Shown piece by piece: positions 25,723 through 33,300 of a stretch of DNA of 64,000 nt. Position 1 is the first letter of the stretch, and the number at the start of each line of letters is the position of its first letter. The notes beneath the pieces are model-generated. The model searched no databases and was not told the DNA's origin. It worked only from the letters and a program-made list of their open reading frames with translations. The position numbers and the translations under genes are program-made. The stretch covers positions 1 through 64,000 of the forward strand of contig NZ_BDBQ01000090.1 in the NCBI RefSeq assembly GCF_001613065.1, written 5' to 3'. Source of the stretch: Nocardia miyunensis NBRC 108239. Its GTDB lineage: Bacteria; Actinomycetota; Actinomycetes; Mycobacteriales; Mycobacteriaceae.

Positions 25723-27105
25723 GTGACGAAGAAGAACGCCGCAGCGCTTTCGACCCCCTTGCTCGTCAACAGCGGGCAGGGGGGTTCGTCTCTGCTGAAG
25801 ACGCTCGCCCCGCCCGGGGACAGCGGGGTGCGGCGCACCGTGCTGCCGGGCGGGCTGCGTGTGGTCACCGAACATGTGCCCGGTGTGCGGTCGGCGTCGG
25901 TCGGTGTGTGGGTCGGCGTGGGTTCGCGCGACGAGGGCCCGACCGTGGCCGGCGCCGCGCACTTCCTGGAACACCTGCTGTTCAAGGCGACTCCGACCCG
26001 GACGGCGCTGGATATCGCGCAGGCCGTGGACGCGGTCGGCGGTGAGCTCAACGCGTTCACCGCCAAGGAGCAGACCTGCTACTACGCGCACGTGCTGGAC
26101 GAGGATCTGCCGCTGGCGGTGGATATGGTGTCCGACGTCGTGCTGAACGGTCTGTGCCGGGCCGAGGACGTGAACGTGGAGCGTCAGGTGGTGCTCGAGG
26201 AGATCTCGATGCGCGACGACGATCCGGAGGACATGGTCGGCGATTCGTTCCTGACCGCGTTGTTCGGCGACCATCCGGTGGGGCGTCCGGTGATCGGCAC
26301 GGTCGAGTCGATCGAGTCCATGTCCGCGAACCAGCTGCGCGGGTTCCATCAGCGTCGCTACCGTCCGGACCGGATGGTCGTCGCGGTGGCCGGGAACGTC
26401 GAGCACGAGCACACGGTGGAGTTGGTGCACCGGGCGTTCGCGGCCCGGCTGGATCCGGCGTGCGAGCCCGCGCCGCGGCGTGAGGGCCGGTTCCGCGCGC
26501 ACACTCCGCCGCAGTTGCAGCGGATGTACCGGGACAGTGAACAGGCTCATCTGGTGTTCGGCGTTCGCGCGTTCGGGCGGCACGAGGGTGAGAAGCGCTG
26601 GCCGCTGTCGGTGCTGAACACCGTGCTCGGCGGTGGCCTGTCCTCGCGGCTGTTCCAGCGCATCCGGGAGGAACGCGGCCTGGCGTACTCGGTGTACTCC
26701 AGCGTGGACACCTTCGCCGACACCGGCGCGTTCTCGGTCTACCTGGGTTGCCAACCCGAAAACCTGGGCCAGGTGGCGAGTTTGGCGCGCGGCGTCCTGG
26801 AAGAGGTTGCCGCGGAAGGGATCACCGACGCCGAATGCGCCCGCGCCAAGGGCTCACTGCGCGGCGGCCTCGTTCTGGGACTGGAGGATTCGGGTTCCCG
26901 GATGAACCGCATCGGCCGCAGCGAACTCAGCTACGGCAACCACCGCAGCGTCTCGGAAACCCTCACCCGCATAGACTCGGTCACCACCGCCGAGGTCTCA
27001 GCGGTAGCCCGCACCCTCTTGTCCCGCCCCTTCGCGGTCTCGGTAGCGGGCCCGTACCACCGCACCCGCGACCTGCCGGTCTCGGTGCGGCGTCTGGCGA
27101 AGTGA
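25723..27105 (+). CDS. pepR: M16-family zinc metalloprotease (PepR)
   Basis: Pitrilysin/insulinase-family peptidase of about 460 residues. The inverted zinc motif HFLEH is in GAAHFLEHLLFKAT (residue ~86) with the downstream Glu in the ERQVVLEEISMRDDDPEDM helix; the second half has the substrate-binding segment LSVLNTVLGGGLSSRLFQRI and ERGLAYSVYS. Position after pnp equals Rv2782c in M. tuberculosis. Start GTG 25723 avoids overlap with pnp; GTG 25684 within pnp is possible. Last backbone gene before the accessory island. Confidence 0.95.
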   Translation: MTKKNAAALSTPLLVNSGQGGSSLLKTLAPPGDSGVRRTVLPGGLRVVTEHVPGVRSASVGVWVGVGSRDEGPTVAGAAHFLEHLLFKATPTRTALDIAQAVDAVGGELNAFTAKEQTCYYAHVLDEDLPLAVDMVSDVVLNGLCRAEDVNVERQVVLEEISMRDDDPEDMVGDSFLTALFGDHPVGRPVIGTVESIESMSANQLRGFHQRRYRPDRMVVAVAGNVEHEHTVELVHRAFAARLDPACEPAPRREGRFRAHTPPQLQRMYRDSEQAHLVFGVRAFGRHEGEKRWPLSVLNTVLGGGLSSRLFQRIREERGLAYSVYSSVDTFADTGAFSVYLGCQPENLGQVASLARGVLEEVAAEGITDAECARAKGSLRGGLVLGLEDSGSRMNRIGRSELSYGNHRSVSETLTRIDSVTTAEVSAVARTLLSRPFAVSVAGPYHRTRDLPVSVRRLAK

Positions 27106-27184
27106 CCCTCCGCCCCGGAATTCGCCAGCAGCCGGAAGCTCAACGGCCGCAACGTTTTCCGGGGTGGTAGGTCCCAGCCGGACG

Positions 27185-27688
27185 TCACCGCTGGATGGTC
27201 GGGAAACTGCGTTGATCCAGGTACAGCTCCCGCTCTTGCTGTAGGTACTCATCCCATCGTTGCTCGATACCGGCAACGCCGGGAGTTGCCCCCGCGGGCG
27301 GTGGCATGAAAGGCACGAACGATTCCATTTTCGGCGGATAATCGAAGTCCGCATACAGCATCTCGACTGCGCGAAGAATACTATCGAATTTGGACGGATG
27401 CGCACCGACATAGGCAAGTGTCAGAAATATCCACACCCCCTGGTCGTCCGCAACCAGCCGGTCCACCAAGTCGGGAACTTTGTCCAACTCATCCGAGAGC
27501 AGGAGTAACAGCGACTCGACGACTCCCGCCGGGTCGCTGTCCGGCGCAACATTTCTCACACAGAGCTCGACGACCGTCGCTGCATCTATCCAGCCGTCCA
27601 CATATCCGCGATGCAGCTCGCGCGGCGTCAACCGCGCATTTTGCTCGATGAACGAATCCGGCATCGTGAACTGTCGTTTTTCTACCAT
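27185..27688 (-). CDS. DUF2247-like protein, candidate immunity protein
   Basis: 167 residues, all-helical look. The opening LTPRELHRGYVDGWIDAATV and the closing YADFDYPPKMESFVPFMPPP resemble DUF2247 proteins, a family associated with immunity in polymorphic-toxin loci; the match is from memory. It is the last gene of the ESX toxin operon, 32 nt after the DUF4926-like gene. ATG 27688 is used; upstream frame overlaps that gene. Base composition is lower in GC than the island's WXG100 genes. Confidence 0.65.
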   Translation of the reverse strand: MVEKRQFTMPDSFIEQNARLTPRELHRGYVDGWIDAATVVELCVRNVAPDSDPAGVVESLLLLLSDELDKVPDLVDRLVADDQGVWIFLTLAYVGAHPSKFDSILRAVEMLYADFDYPPKMESFVPFMPPPAGATPGVAGIEQRWDEYLQQERELYLDQRSFPTIQR

Positions 27689-27720
27689 GGCTTGATCGGG
27701 GCGCAGGATGTTGACTGGCG

Positions 27721-27948
27721 CTATCCGGCCTCGAGATCCTCCTCGGTAAGCGTGAGTAGAGCATTGGTAGCTCCGTGTGGCGCCACGAATTCGACTTCGT
27801 AGGCTACGGTCTCCGCCTCGTTGTAGATCATGACCACAGTGCCGCGCGATCCTTGCGGCAAAGACTGTAACGGTGTCCCTGGCCACGCATTTTCGTCTCC
27901 AGGTTCGATCGAATGTCTCAACTTCACAACATCATTCTCACGGAACAT
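27721..27948 (-). CDS. DUF4926-like protein, candidate immunity protein
   Basis: 75 residues predicted as an SH3-like small beta barrel: MFRENDVVKLRHSIEPGDEN, then GSRGTVVMIYNEAETVAYEV and EFV. DUF4926 proteins of this pattern are usually found directly after nuclease-type toxins such as DUF6883 proteins, exactly as here. Its Shine-Dalgarno TAGGAGGCC overlaps the stop of the toxin gene 9 nt upstream, so toxin and partner are made together. The predicted role is to bind and block the toxin's C-terminal domain. Confidence 0.78.
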   Translation of the reverse strand: MFRENDVVKLRHSIEPGDENAWPGTPLQSLPQGSRGTVVMIYNEAETVAYEVEFVAPHGATNALLTLTEEDLEAG

Positions 27949-27957
27949 GATGGCCTC

Positions 27958-29301
27958 CTACTTCGGTGTCGGAATCGCGGTGACCAATCGGACCACGCCG
28001 TCATTATTTCGAATCCATGCAAATGTAACATCAATGACTTTCCCGTTTGCGCCTGTTATGGGTATTATCTGATTGTATTTCGTGCCGAATTGCGTGACGG
28101 CCGTTTCGGTTGCATTCGCTGGATTGAACACGATTTGTGACGCGAGTTCACTCTGGTTGGCGCGGGTGAATCCCAATGCCTGTTGGAACCACTTTGCCTT
28201 GGGGCCGCCCGCGGGGTGATCGAGGTTCAGGAGGTAGGCGTCGAGCTTTTTCTCAACGCTCTCAGTCGTTTGGGCGTCGGCCTGTACTCCGGCTTCGGGG
28301 GTGTAATCGCCTGCCGCTTCCTCCGATTCGATCTCCTGCGGTGTGAGGCTGTCTATTTCGTCGAGGTCGCGGCTGATGGTGGCGGCGGCGTCTTCTTCTT
28401 TGGAGAAGATGGTTAGGAGGCGGTCCAGGTCTATGGCTTCTACGAAGCCGGTTATGGCGGTGGCGGCTTCGTCGAAGTAGAAGCCGTAGGCGGCGAGGGT
28501 GGCGGCGTCGACGATGACGCCTACGCCTGCGGTGATGACGTCGGCGAAGATGGTGGCGATCAGGGTGAGAGCCGTGGCGGCTTCGAGGTCGTCGATGGCC
28601 CCTTTGATCTGATTGCGGAGTTGGACGAGGGCTTGTTTGTGTTTGTCGCAGTCGGTGGCGAGGTTTTTCGCGCCCGCGTAGATCTTGTATGCCGATCCGG
28701 ACAGCATCATGACCAGGTCGTCGAGGTCGGCTGTTTCGTGGGCCTGGTTCTGGCGGAGTGCGCTGGCGACGTCGCTGATCCTGCTTCCCGCGTTATCGAT
28801 CGCGGGGGTATTCAGGAAGGCGTTCCAGGCCTTGGCCGCGGTGCCGAGTTTGTCGGTGTCGCCGTCGGGAATGTGGACGTGGATTCGCTCGGTCAGTGCG
28901 GCGATGGACACCAGGCCATTGCCTGGGCCACCGGCTGATGGCGCGCTTGCCCAGGACAGCGGGATCGGTGCGGTGACGGTGGCGGGTTTTGTTGGCGCAG
29001 CGCCTTTGTGGGGTTTGATGTCGGCGTTGTAGTCGGCGAGCGCGTGGTTGTAGCCCGCCAGCGCGACCAGGCTCGCGAAGTACGGAAGGCTCTGGGCGAG
29101 GCGGCGGGCGTTGTCGATGGTCGAGGAGGCCCGGGTGTCGTAGCTCTTGGCCCATTCCTCGGCCGCGTCGCTGGTTCCGGACATCGCACCGGTCTCCCAT
29201 AGCGCCTTGACCAATGTGGTTGTGGCGGTATCGATGTCGGTGCCGATGTCGGTGAGTTTCTTGGCTGCGTCGTAGTAGATCTGGGGGTTGACGGTGACCA
29301 T
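27958..29301 (-). CDS. ESX-associated polymorphic toxin with DUF6883-like C-terminal domain
   Basis: 447-residue modular protein. The N-terminal ~110 residues are a WXG/LXG-like helical hairpin (YYDAAKKLTDIGTDIDTATT), followed by a second helical region (residues ~130-235) and a hydrophobic helix block (LIATIFADVITAGVGVIVDA). The C-terminal ~95 residues, from AYLLNLDHPAGGPKAKWFQQ to VRLVTAIPTPK, resemble DUF6883, a putative nuclease toxin fold with a conserved KAKWF, GTKYNQIIP and WIRNN...RLVTA. This tip drops to about 35-55% GC. Its ATG abuts the upstream WXG100 stop with no gap. Likely exported by a type VII system and neutralised by the next gene(s). Confidence 0.8.
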   Translation of the reverse strand: MVTVNPQIYYDAAKKLTDIGTDIDTATTTLVKALWETGAMSGTSDAAEEWAKSYDTRASSTIDNARRLAQSLPYFASLVALAGYNHALADYNADIKPHKGAAPTKPATVTAPIPLSWASAPSAGGPGNGLVSIAALTERIHVHIPDGDTDKLGTAAKAWNAFLNTPAIDNAGSRISDVASALRQNQAHETADLDDLVMMLSGSAYKIYAGAKNLATDCDKHKQALVQLRNQIKGAIDDLEAATALTLIATIFADVITAGVGVIVDAATLAAYGFYFDEAATAITGFVEAIDLDRLLTIFSKEEDAAATISRDLDEIDSLTPQEIESEEAAGDYTPEAGVQADAQTTESVEKKLDAYLLNLDHPAGGPKAKWFQQALGFTRANQSELASQIVFNPANATETAVTQFGTKYNQIIPITGANGKVIDVTFAWIRNNDGVVRLVTAIPTPK

Positions 29302-29601
29302 TCAGCGGCGGCCGAACATGTGCGTGTTCGCTGTCTTGGCGGCGGTGTACTGGGTGTGCGCGTAGCGGGCCGCGGTGCTCATCTCGGTGATTCCGTCGAC
29401 GAATTCCGTTGCCGCGGAAGCCCATTCGCGATGTGCGATCTCGTGCGCCGAGGCGGCGGCGCCGGACCATGACCCGGCGTGCACGGCCGCTGATTTTTGA
29501 TCCAGCGTGTCGAGATGCTCTCTGATGAACTGGGCCAGGCTCGACAGGCGGGTGACGATATCGTCGAGCTGGTTCAGATCGACGCTGTATTCGCCGTTCA
29601 C
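29302..29601 (-). CDS. WXG100-family (ESAT-6-like) protein
   Basis: 99-residue helix-turn-helix hairpin protein with the turn motif WSG in AVHAGSWSGAAASAHE (residue ~46) and length typical of WXG100 proteins; the last residues carry YAHTQYTAAKTAN. These proteins form dimers that are exported by ESX (type VII) systems and can chaperone toxins. The GTG start overlaps the stop of the preceding WXG100 gene by 4 nt (GTGA), and the stop abuts the toxin ATG. Confidence 0.9.
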   Translation of the reverse strand: MNGEYSVDLNQLDDIVTRLSSLAQFIREHLDTLDQKSAAVHAGSWSGAAASAHEIAHREWASAATEFVDGITEMSTAARYAHTQYTAAKTANTHMFGRR

Positions 29602-29921
29602 GGCAGGTCCAGGCTGGAGACCTCGCCCGCGAACTGATTATCCTGTGCGACATAGGATTTCGCGGTGACACCGAGCGAAGACGCCATCGTCGTCAATGCG
29701 TCGATGATCTTGCCGCCGCCGTCCTGGGTTTCGGCCCACCCCTCGGCGAAGCTGGCTGCCGCCGCTCCCGACCAGTTCTTCCCGGTCAGCGCATCTACTT
29801 CGCGTCCCGCGTTGGTCAGCGCCGAGCGCAGGATCTCGGCCAGGTCGTAGGCATACTTACCGAGTGCTGTCACATCGTCCGGGACGATCGACAGTTCCGG
29901 ATTTCCCCCATCTCCGCTCAC
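29598..29921 (-). CDS. WXG100-family (ESAT-6-like) protein
   Basis: 107 residues with the WSG turn in LTGKNWSGAAAASFAEGW (residue ~50) flanked by two long helices; the C-terminus has the YVAQDNQFAGEV pattern (YxxxD/E-like export signal, here YVAQD). Probably forms a heterodimer with the next gene's product and goes with the toxin through an ESX system. First gene of the five-gene minus-strand operon; GTG start at 29921. No ESX core genes (EccC, EccD) are in the window. Confidence 0.9.
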   Translation of the reverse strand: MSGDGGNPELSIVPDDVTALGKYAYDLAEILRSALTNAGREVDALTGKNWSGAAAASFAEGWAETQDGGGKIIDALTTMASSLGVTAKSYVAQDNQFAGEVSSLDLP

Positions 29922-30016
29922 ATGCGGACGCTATCACGAGACAGGCGGCCACGCCGCTCGTAATCGCATGCGGCAGTTACCTCACAGCCATAGCGGAAAC
30001 ACATCGTGACTGTTAG

Positions 30017-30196
30017 TGCGCGGCGAACGACTATTCGGTATCGGGTGACCTCTATCTGTTCACGCTGGAGGGGGAGGTGAAGACCGGTAAGGGCACCCAT
30101 GAGTACCGGATGTTGGCCAACAAGGCATATGCGGGCGGCCCCGCGCCGGTCGGTGGCGGCGCGCCCTCGTCGGGCAACATCATCCCGTTGAAGTGA
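30017..30196 (+). pseudogene. C-terminal remnant of an unknown gene
   Basis: A 59-codon frame after an in-frame TAG at 30014-30016 with no plausible start, ending at TGA 30194-30196. It translates as normal-looking protein (SGDLYLFTLEGEVKTGKGTH, then EYRMLANKAYAGGPAPVGGG) and has high third-position GC. It looks like the tail of a lost forward-strand gene truncated when the ESX toxin operon or its neighbour arrived. I cannot name the parent family. Confidence 0.45.
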
Positions 30197-30223
30197 CCAT
30201 CTGAACGTGGTACCCGGCGGATG

Positions 30224-30436
30224 TCAAGTGTCGAGCCAGGTTTCGATGGCTTCGAGAGTGGGGGCGGCGTGGAGGAGTTCGTCGTCGGCGCGGTCCAGGA
30301 GATGCCAGTGGTGCGAGCTGGGCCAGTTCTGGACGAGGCGGTAGCCCGCCCGGGCGGCTCGGACGGCGAGGGCGTCGAATTGATCGGATTCATCCGATTC
30401 TGTTGCGGGACTGTTGGTTCGGGATTTTTCGGACAT
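30224..30436 (-). CDS. Small conserved-type protein, unknown function
   Basis: 70 residues, charged N-terminus (MSEKSRTNSPATESDESDQF) then a compact domain with many Trp/His (LVQNWPSSHHWHLLDRADDE) and a C-terminal amphipathic helix ending in IETWLDT. No signal peptide or membrane segment. Third gene of a three-gene minus-strand set, 12 nt after the previous stop; divergent from an XRE/DUF397 pair. Function not recognised. Confidence 0.55.
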   Translation of the reverse strand: MSEKSRTNSPATESDESDQFDALAVRAARAGYRLVQNWPSSHHWHLLDRADDELLHAAPTLEAIETWLDT

Positions 30437-30448
30437 GGCTTCTCGGGG

Positions 30449-30787
30449 TCAGGGGCGGTGGCGGGCGGAGTCGGGGGTGATGCGGCCTGCGGCCACCAAA
30501 GTGGCGAAGGCGGCGTGTTTGCGGGGACAGTCGTGGTCGCGGTGTAGCTGCATGATTCGGTGGGCCTGGGGGATGGTGAAGGGGGAAAGCGGTGCGGCGC
30601 AGGTCCATTCGGCGGGCCACTGGATCGGGCGCAGAGGGCATCGGGACGGTCGCGTGGTCGGTCCGGACGGGCGTCGGGTGGGCCGCGAGGAAGGCCAGAG
30701 GCAGCCCAGGGCCAGCAGCGTCACGGCGGATCCGGCTATCACGGTGATGATGTTCGCCGTGACATCCCAGGGCGACAGGGGGCTCAC
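30449..30787 (-). CDS. Small membrane-anchored protein, unknown function
   Basis: 112 residues: one N-terminal transmembrane segment (ITVIAGSAVTLLALGCLW), a basic linker rich in Arg/Pro, and a conserved-looking C-terminal domain (PQAHRIMQLHRDHDCPRKHA then AFATLVAAGRITPDS) with one Cys and several His. I recall similar tails in actinomycete hypothetical proteins next to XRE/DUF397 regulators, but no function. Its ATG overlaps the previous gene's stop by 4 nt. Confidence 0.6.
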   Translation of the reverse strand: MSPLSPWDVTANIITVIAGSAVTLLALGCLWPSSRPTRRPSGPTTRPSRCPLRPIQWPAEWTCAAPLSPFTIPQAHRIMQLHRDHDCPRKHAAFATLVAAGRITPDSARHRP

Positions 30788-31071
30788 CGCGGATCGCCGT
30801 TCTCGCGCAGTTCGCGAATGATTCGGTCGAGTTCGTTCGGAATTCGTTGAAACGGTTGCGGCTCAGTGATATCCGAAGCTTTCGTTTCGGGAAGCTGCGG
30901 CGCGCGATTGCCGGACGGTTTCGGAGGAGGATCTGCCGGCAGGTTCCGGTATCGGGCGGATGGTTCTGGAATTTCCAGAAGCTGTTGTGCTACTTGATAA
31001 TTCACCATTGAATTGAGGTCTCGTTTTTCGGCGAATGGTTGCTTGTCATCGGTTGCTGGATCCTCTAGCAT
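30784..31071 (-). CDS. Small acidic/proline-rich protein, unknown function
   Basis: About 95 residues from ATG 31071 (MLEDPATDDKQPF). The middle is Pro-rich (LPADPPPKPSGNRAPQLPET) and the end is a charged helix (PNELDRIIRELRENGDP). A longer frame to 31221 exists but overlaps what should be the divergent promoter region. First of three small minus-strand genes; its stop overlaps the next start (ATGA). No family recognised. Confidence 0.5.
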   Translation of the reverse strand: MLEDPATDDKQPFAEKRDLNSMVNYQVAQQLLEIPEPSARYRNLPADPPPKPSGNRAPQLPETKASDITEPQPFQRIPNELDRIIRELRENGDPR

Positions 31072-31345
31072 CGTGGCGACAACTCCGAAAGTGGTTGTGA
31101 ACGCAGGGGATTGGTTCGTCCGGCGGCCGGGGACGGGGTGTCGCTCCTGGAGATCCGTACAAGGGGAGCGGTAACGGTGGTCGACCCGGCCGCCGGGCGT
31201 ATCCCCATAAGACTCCCGCACATGGCCTGCCGCAATGCTTTACGACGGCGGTTCGCGGAAAATTCGGCGTCGTTTCAGTTGGCGACACATTCCCGTTCGA
31301 GTTGAAGCACCTTTTCGCAAACGAGATCTTCAGGAGGCCCCATTC

Positions 31346-32236
31346 ATGGCATCCCCCACCACCGACAGCAACGTCGCGCGTCGCATGCTCGGTCTCACCC
31401 TGGAGACCATGCGCGTGAAACAGGGCATCAGCCGCGAGAACGCGGCCGAGGCCATCGCCATAGCCCGCTCCACCCTCTGGAAAATCGAAACGGGACAGGC
31501 GGTTCGGCTGAACCCGGTCCTGATCAAGCACCTGTGCGACCTCTACGAATCCGACGCGCAACAGACCCAGGTCGTGCTGGAACTGGTCAAGGAGACCAAG
31601 GCCAAGGGGTGGTGGCAGGCGTTCGCCGAGGACGCGATCCCGAAGGAGTTCGGCCTGTTCGTGAGCTTGGAGGATGCGGCCGAGCGGATTACGTCGTACC
31701 AGACGACGATGCTTCCAGGGCTGTTGCACACGGCGGACTACCGGCGCGCGTTGATCTGGGCCGAGTTTCCCAACAAGCCCACCAGCGAGGTCGAACGGAT
31801 GCTCGAGGTCGGAATGAGGCGACAAGAGCGGGTGAAGAGGCACGATAAGCCGTTGGTTATCAACGCCTTCATCGATGAGACGGTTCTGCGTAGAACGGTT
31901 GGTAGCCCTGGGGTAATGGAAGCCCAACTGCTTCATCTCGTAGACATGGCGGCGCTCGGTAACGTCTCGATTCGCGTGGTGCCCCTGTCAGCGGGAATGT
32001 ATCAAGCTCTGATCGTCGGCTCATTTGTGATCTTGGACTTCCCGCCTCGTCCTACGGCGGAGCTTTCGATGCCACCGGTTGTGTACGTACAGGGTTTCCT
32101 CGGCGATCTGTATCTCGAACAGGCAGAAGAGATTCGGCGGTATCGTGAGGTTCGCACCCACATCGAACGAATGGCGCTGGATGAGAAAGCCAGTCGCTCC
32201 CTCATCCTTCAGGTCGTAAAGGAGCACTCCTCATGA
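31346..32236 (+). CDS. XRE-family regulator with DUF5753 domain
   Basis: 296 residues. N-terminal helix-turn-helix (residues ~12-70: ISRENAAEAIAIARSTLWKI) plus a C-terminal DUF5753 domain (SYQTTMLPGLLHTADYRRAL, FIDETVLRR, VYVQGFLGDLYLEQ). This architecture is very common in Streptomyces and Nocardia and pairs with a DUF397 protein, sometimes reported as a toxin-antitoxin-like or developmental control pair. Start ATG 31346 with a perfect AGGAGG 8 nt upstream. Its stop overlaps the DUF397 start by 4 nt. Confidence 0.93.
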   Translation: MASPTTDSNVARRMLGLTLETMRVKQGISRENAAEAIAIARSTLWKIETGQAVRLNPVLIKHLCDLYESDAQQTQVVLELVKETKAKGWWQAFAEDAIPKEFGLFVSLEDAAERITSYQTTMLPGLLHTADYRRALIWAEFPNKPTSEVERMLEVGMRRQERVKRHDKPLVINAFIDETVLRRTVGSPGVMEAQLLHLVDMAALGNVSIRVVPLSAGMYQALIVGSFVILDFPPRPTAELSMPPVVYVQGFLGDLYLEQAEEIRRYREVRTHIERMALDEKASRSLILQVVKEHSS

Positions 32237-32436
32237 ACGTAGATCTGTCCAAGGCTCGGTGGTTCAAGAGCGCCCGCAGCTCGGGCTCCAAGGATTGCGT
32301 CGAGGTGGCGTTCCTCGACGAGGGCGTGGTCGGCGTGCGCGACAGCAAGAACCCGACCGGTCCGGCTCTTGTATTCGCTCCGACCGAGTGGGATGCGTTC
32401 GCCGCCAACATCAATGCTGGAGCACTCGATCGCTGA
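32233..32436 (+). CDS. DUF397 protein
   Basis: 67 residues of the DUF397 family: WFKSARSSGSKDCVEVAFLD, then VGVRDSKNPTGPALVFAPTE and W-D-FAANI. Start ATG overlaps the regulator's TGA (ATGA). The partner of XRE-DUF5753 proteins such as the BldB/WhiJ-associated pairs; thought to bind or modulate the regulator. A strong terminator follows 20 nt downstream. Confidence 0.93.
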   Translation: MNVDLSKARWFKSARSSGSKDCVEVAFLDEGVVGVRDSKNPTGPALVFAPTEWDAFAANINAGALDR

Positions 32437-32456
32437 TCGAACCGAACCCGATCCAC

Positions 32457-32491
32457 CGACGGCCCCGCTTCGACGGGGCCGTCGCCGTTTT
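32457..32491 (+). terminator. Intrinsic terminator after the DUF397 gene
   Basis: Eleven-bp perfect stem (32457-32467 with 32474-32484), six-base loop, followed by CCGTTTT. It starts 20 nt after the stop and is the best textbook terminator in the window. Confidence 0.85.
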
Positions 32492-32671
32492 CCCGAGGTG
32501 AGCGGGATTCGGGACCCGGAGGTCGAGATCCGGTTGAAGGTTCGAGTGGAAGGTGTCGGCCGGTCGTGCTACCTTCGGTGCGAAGGGGCCATCACGTGGG
32601 GGATTCACCTGTAGCGCAGGATGTTTCATTCGCTCATTTGTGTTCGGCCATGTGTGGTTCGGGGGATATCG

Positions 32672-33292
32672 ATGAGATTTCATGGTTCGAGGACGGCTCT
32701 GGCCGGTGTGCTGACCTGCGCTGTGCTCGGTGTCTTCGGCACCGGCACGGCCGCTGCCGACCCGTTGGCAGACAAAACTCGGGAGACAACGACCGACGAC
32801 GGCTGGCATCTGCGGATCACCAAGACCGATGAAAACCTCGACAGATACCCGAATCTCGCCGCGACGATGTTCACGCGGGAGGGGTTCGTCAGTCTGAAGG
32901 CCGCGGCCGATATCTCGGGTGCGGGTAAGGCTCCGGTGAATTCGGGGACGATCGGCCTCGGTTACCAGATCGGCTGTCAGGTCGATGTAAGCAGCGGTGC
33001 CGCAATCGGACTCGCGATCGGCCCGAGTGTCACCATCGGCGTGACCTCGGGTGTGGGCGGTAGCCTGAGCATCTCGCCCACCGTGTATCTCAAGCCCGGC
33101 ACGATCACCGACATTCCGTTCGGGACAAAGCCTTTGGCCGGTCGTCACGGCTCGATCACCTCCGACCAGGTCCACATCAAGATCGATGGTTGTATGGGCC
33201 CGGTCAGTCTTCGTTCGTACGCGCAGGTCAACATCTCCACCCCGACAGCGGACAACTCACTCGCCGTCTACGGCGATCCGATTTATCTGTGA
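32672..33292 (+). CDS. MspA-family outer-membrane porin
   Basis: 206 residues with a signal peptide (TALAGVLTCAVLGVFGTGTA, cleavage near AAA-DPL). The mature part reads like MspA: DGWHLRITKTDENLDR, AATMFTREGFVSLKAAADIS, GTIGLGYQIGCQVD, then glycine/serine beta strands and a C-terminal KIDGCMGPVSLRSYAQV; the two Cys could pair. MspA porins are octameric channels through the mycolate outer membrane. ATG 32672 has GGGGGA upstream. It is followed 8 nt later by the secreted toxin-like gene and then a lipoprotein gene, so the three form an operon. Confidence 0.9.
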   Translation: MRFHGSRTALAGVLTCAVLGVFGTGTAAADPLADKTRETTTDDGWHLRITKTDENLDRYPNLAATMFTREGFVSLKAAADISGAGKAPVNSGTIGLGYQIGCQVDVSSGAAIGLAIGPSVTIGVTSGVGGSLSISPTVYLKPGTITDIPFGTKPLAGRHGSITSDQVHIKIDGCMGPVSLRSYAQVNISTPTADNSLAVYGDPIYL

Positions 33293-33300
33293 GACAACCG

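Noticed and set aside
23397..26066. 889-codon open frame on the minus strand across pnp
   Set aside because: It is the antisense shadow of pnp and pepR; the translation is Arg/His/Asp-rich low-complexity with no family resemblance, as expected opposite a high-GC gene.
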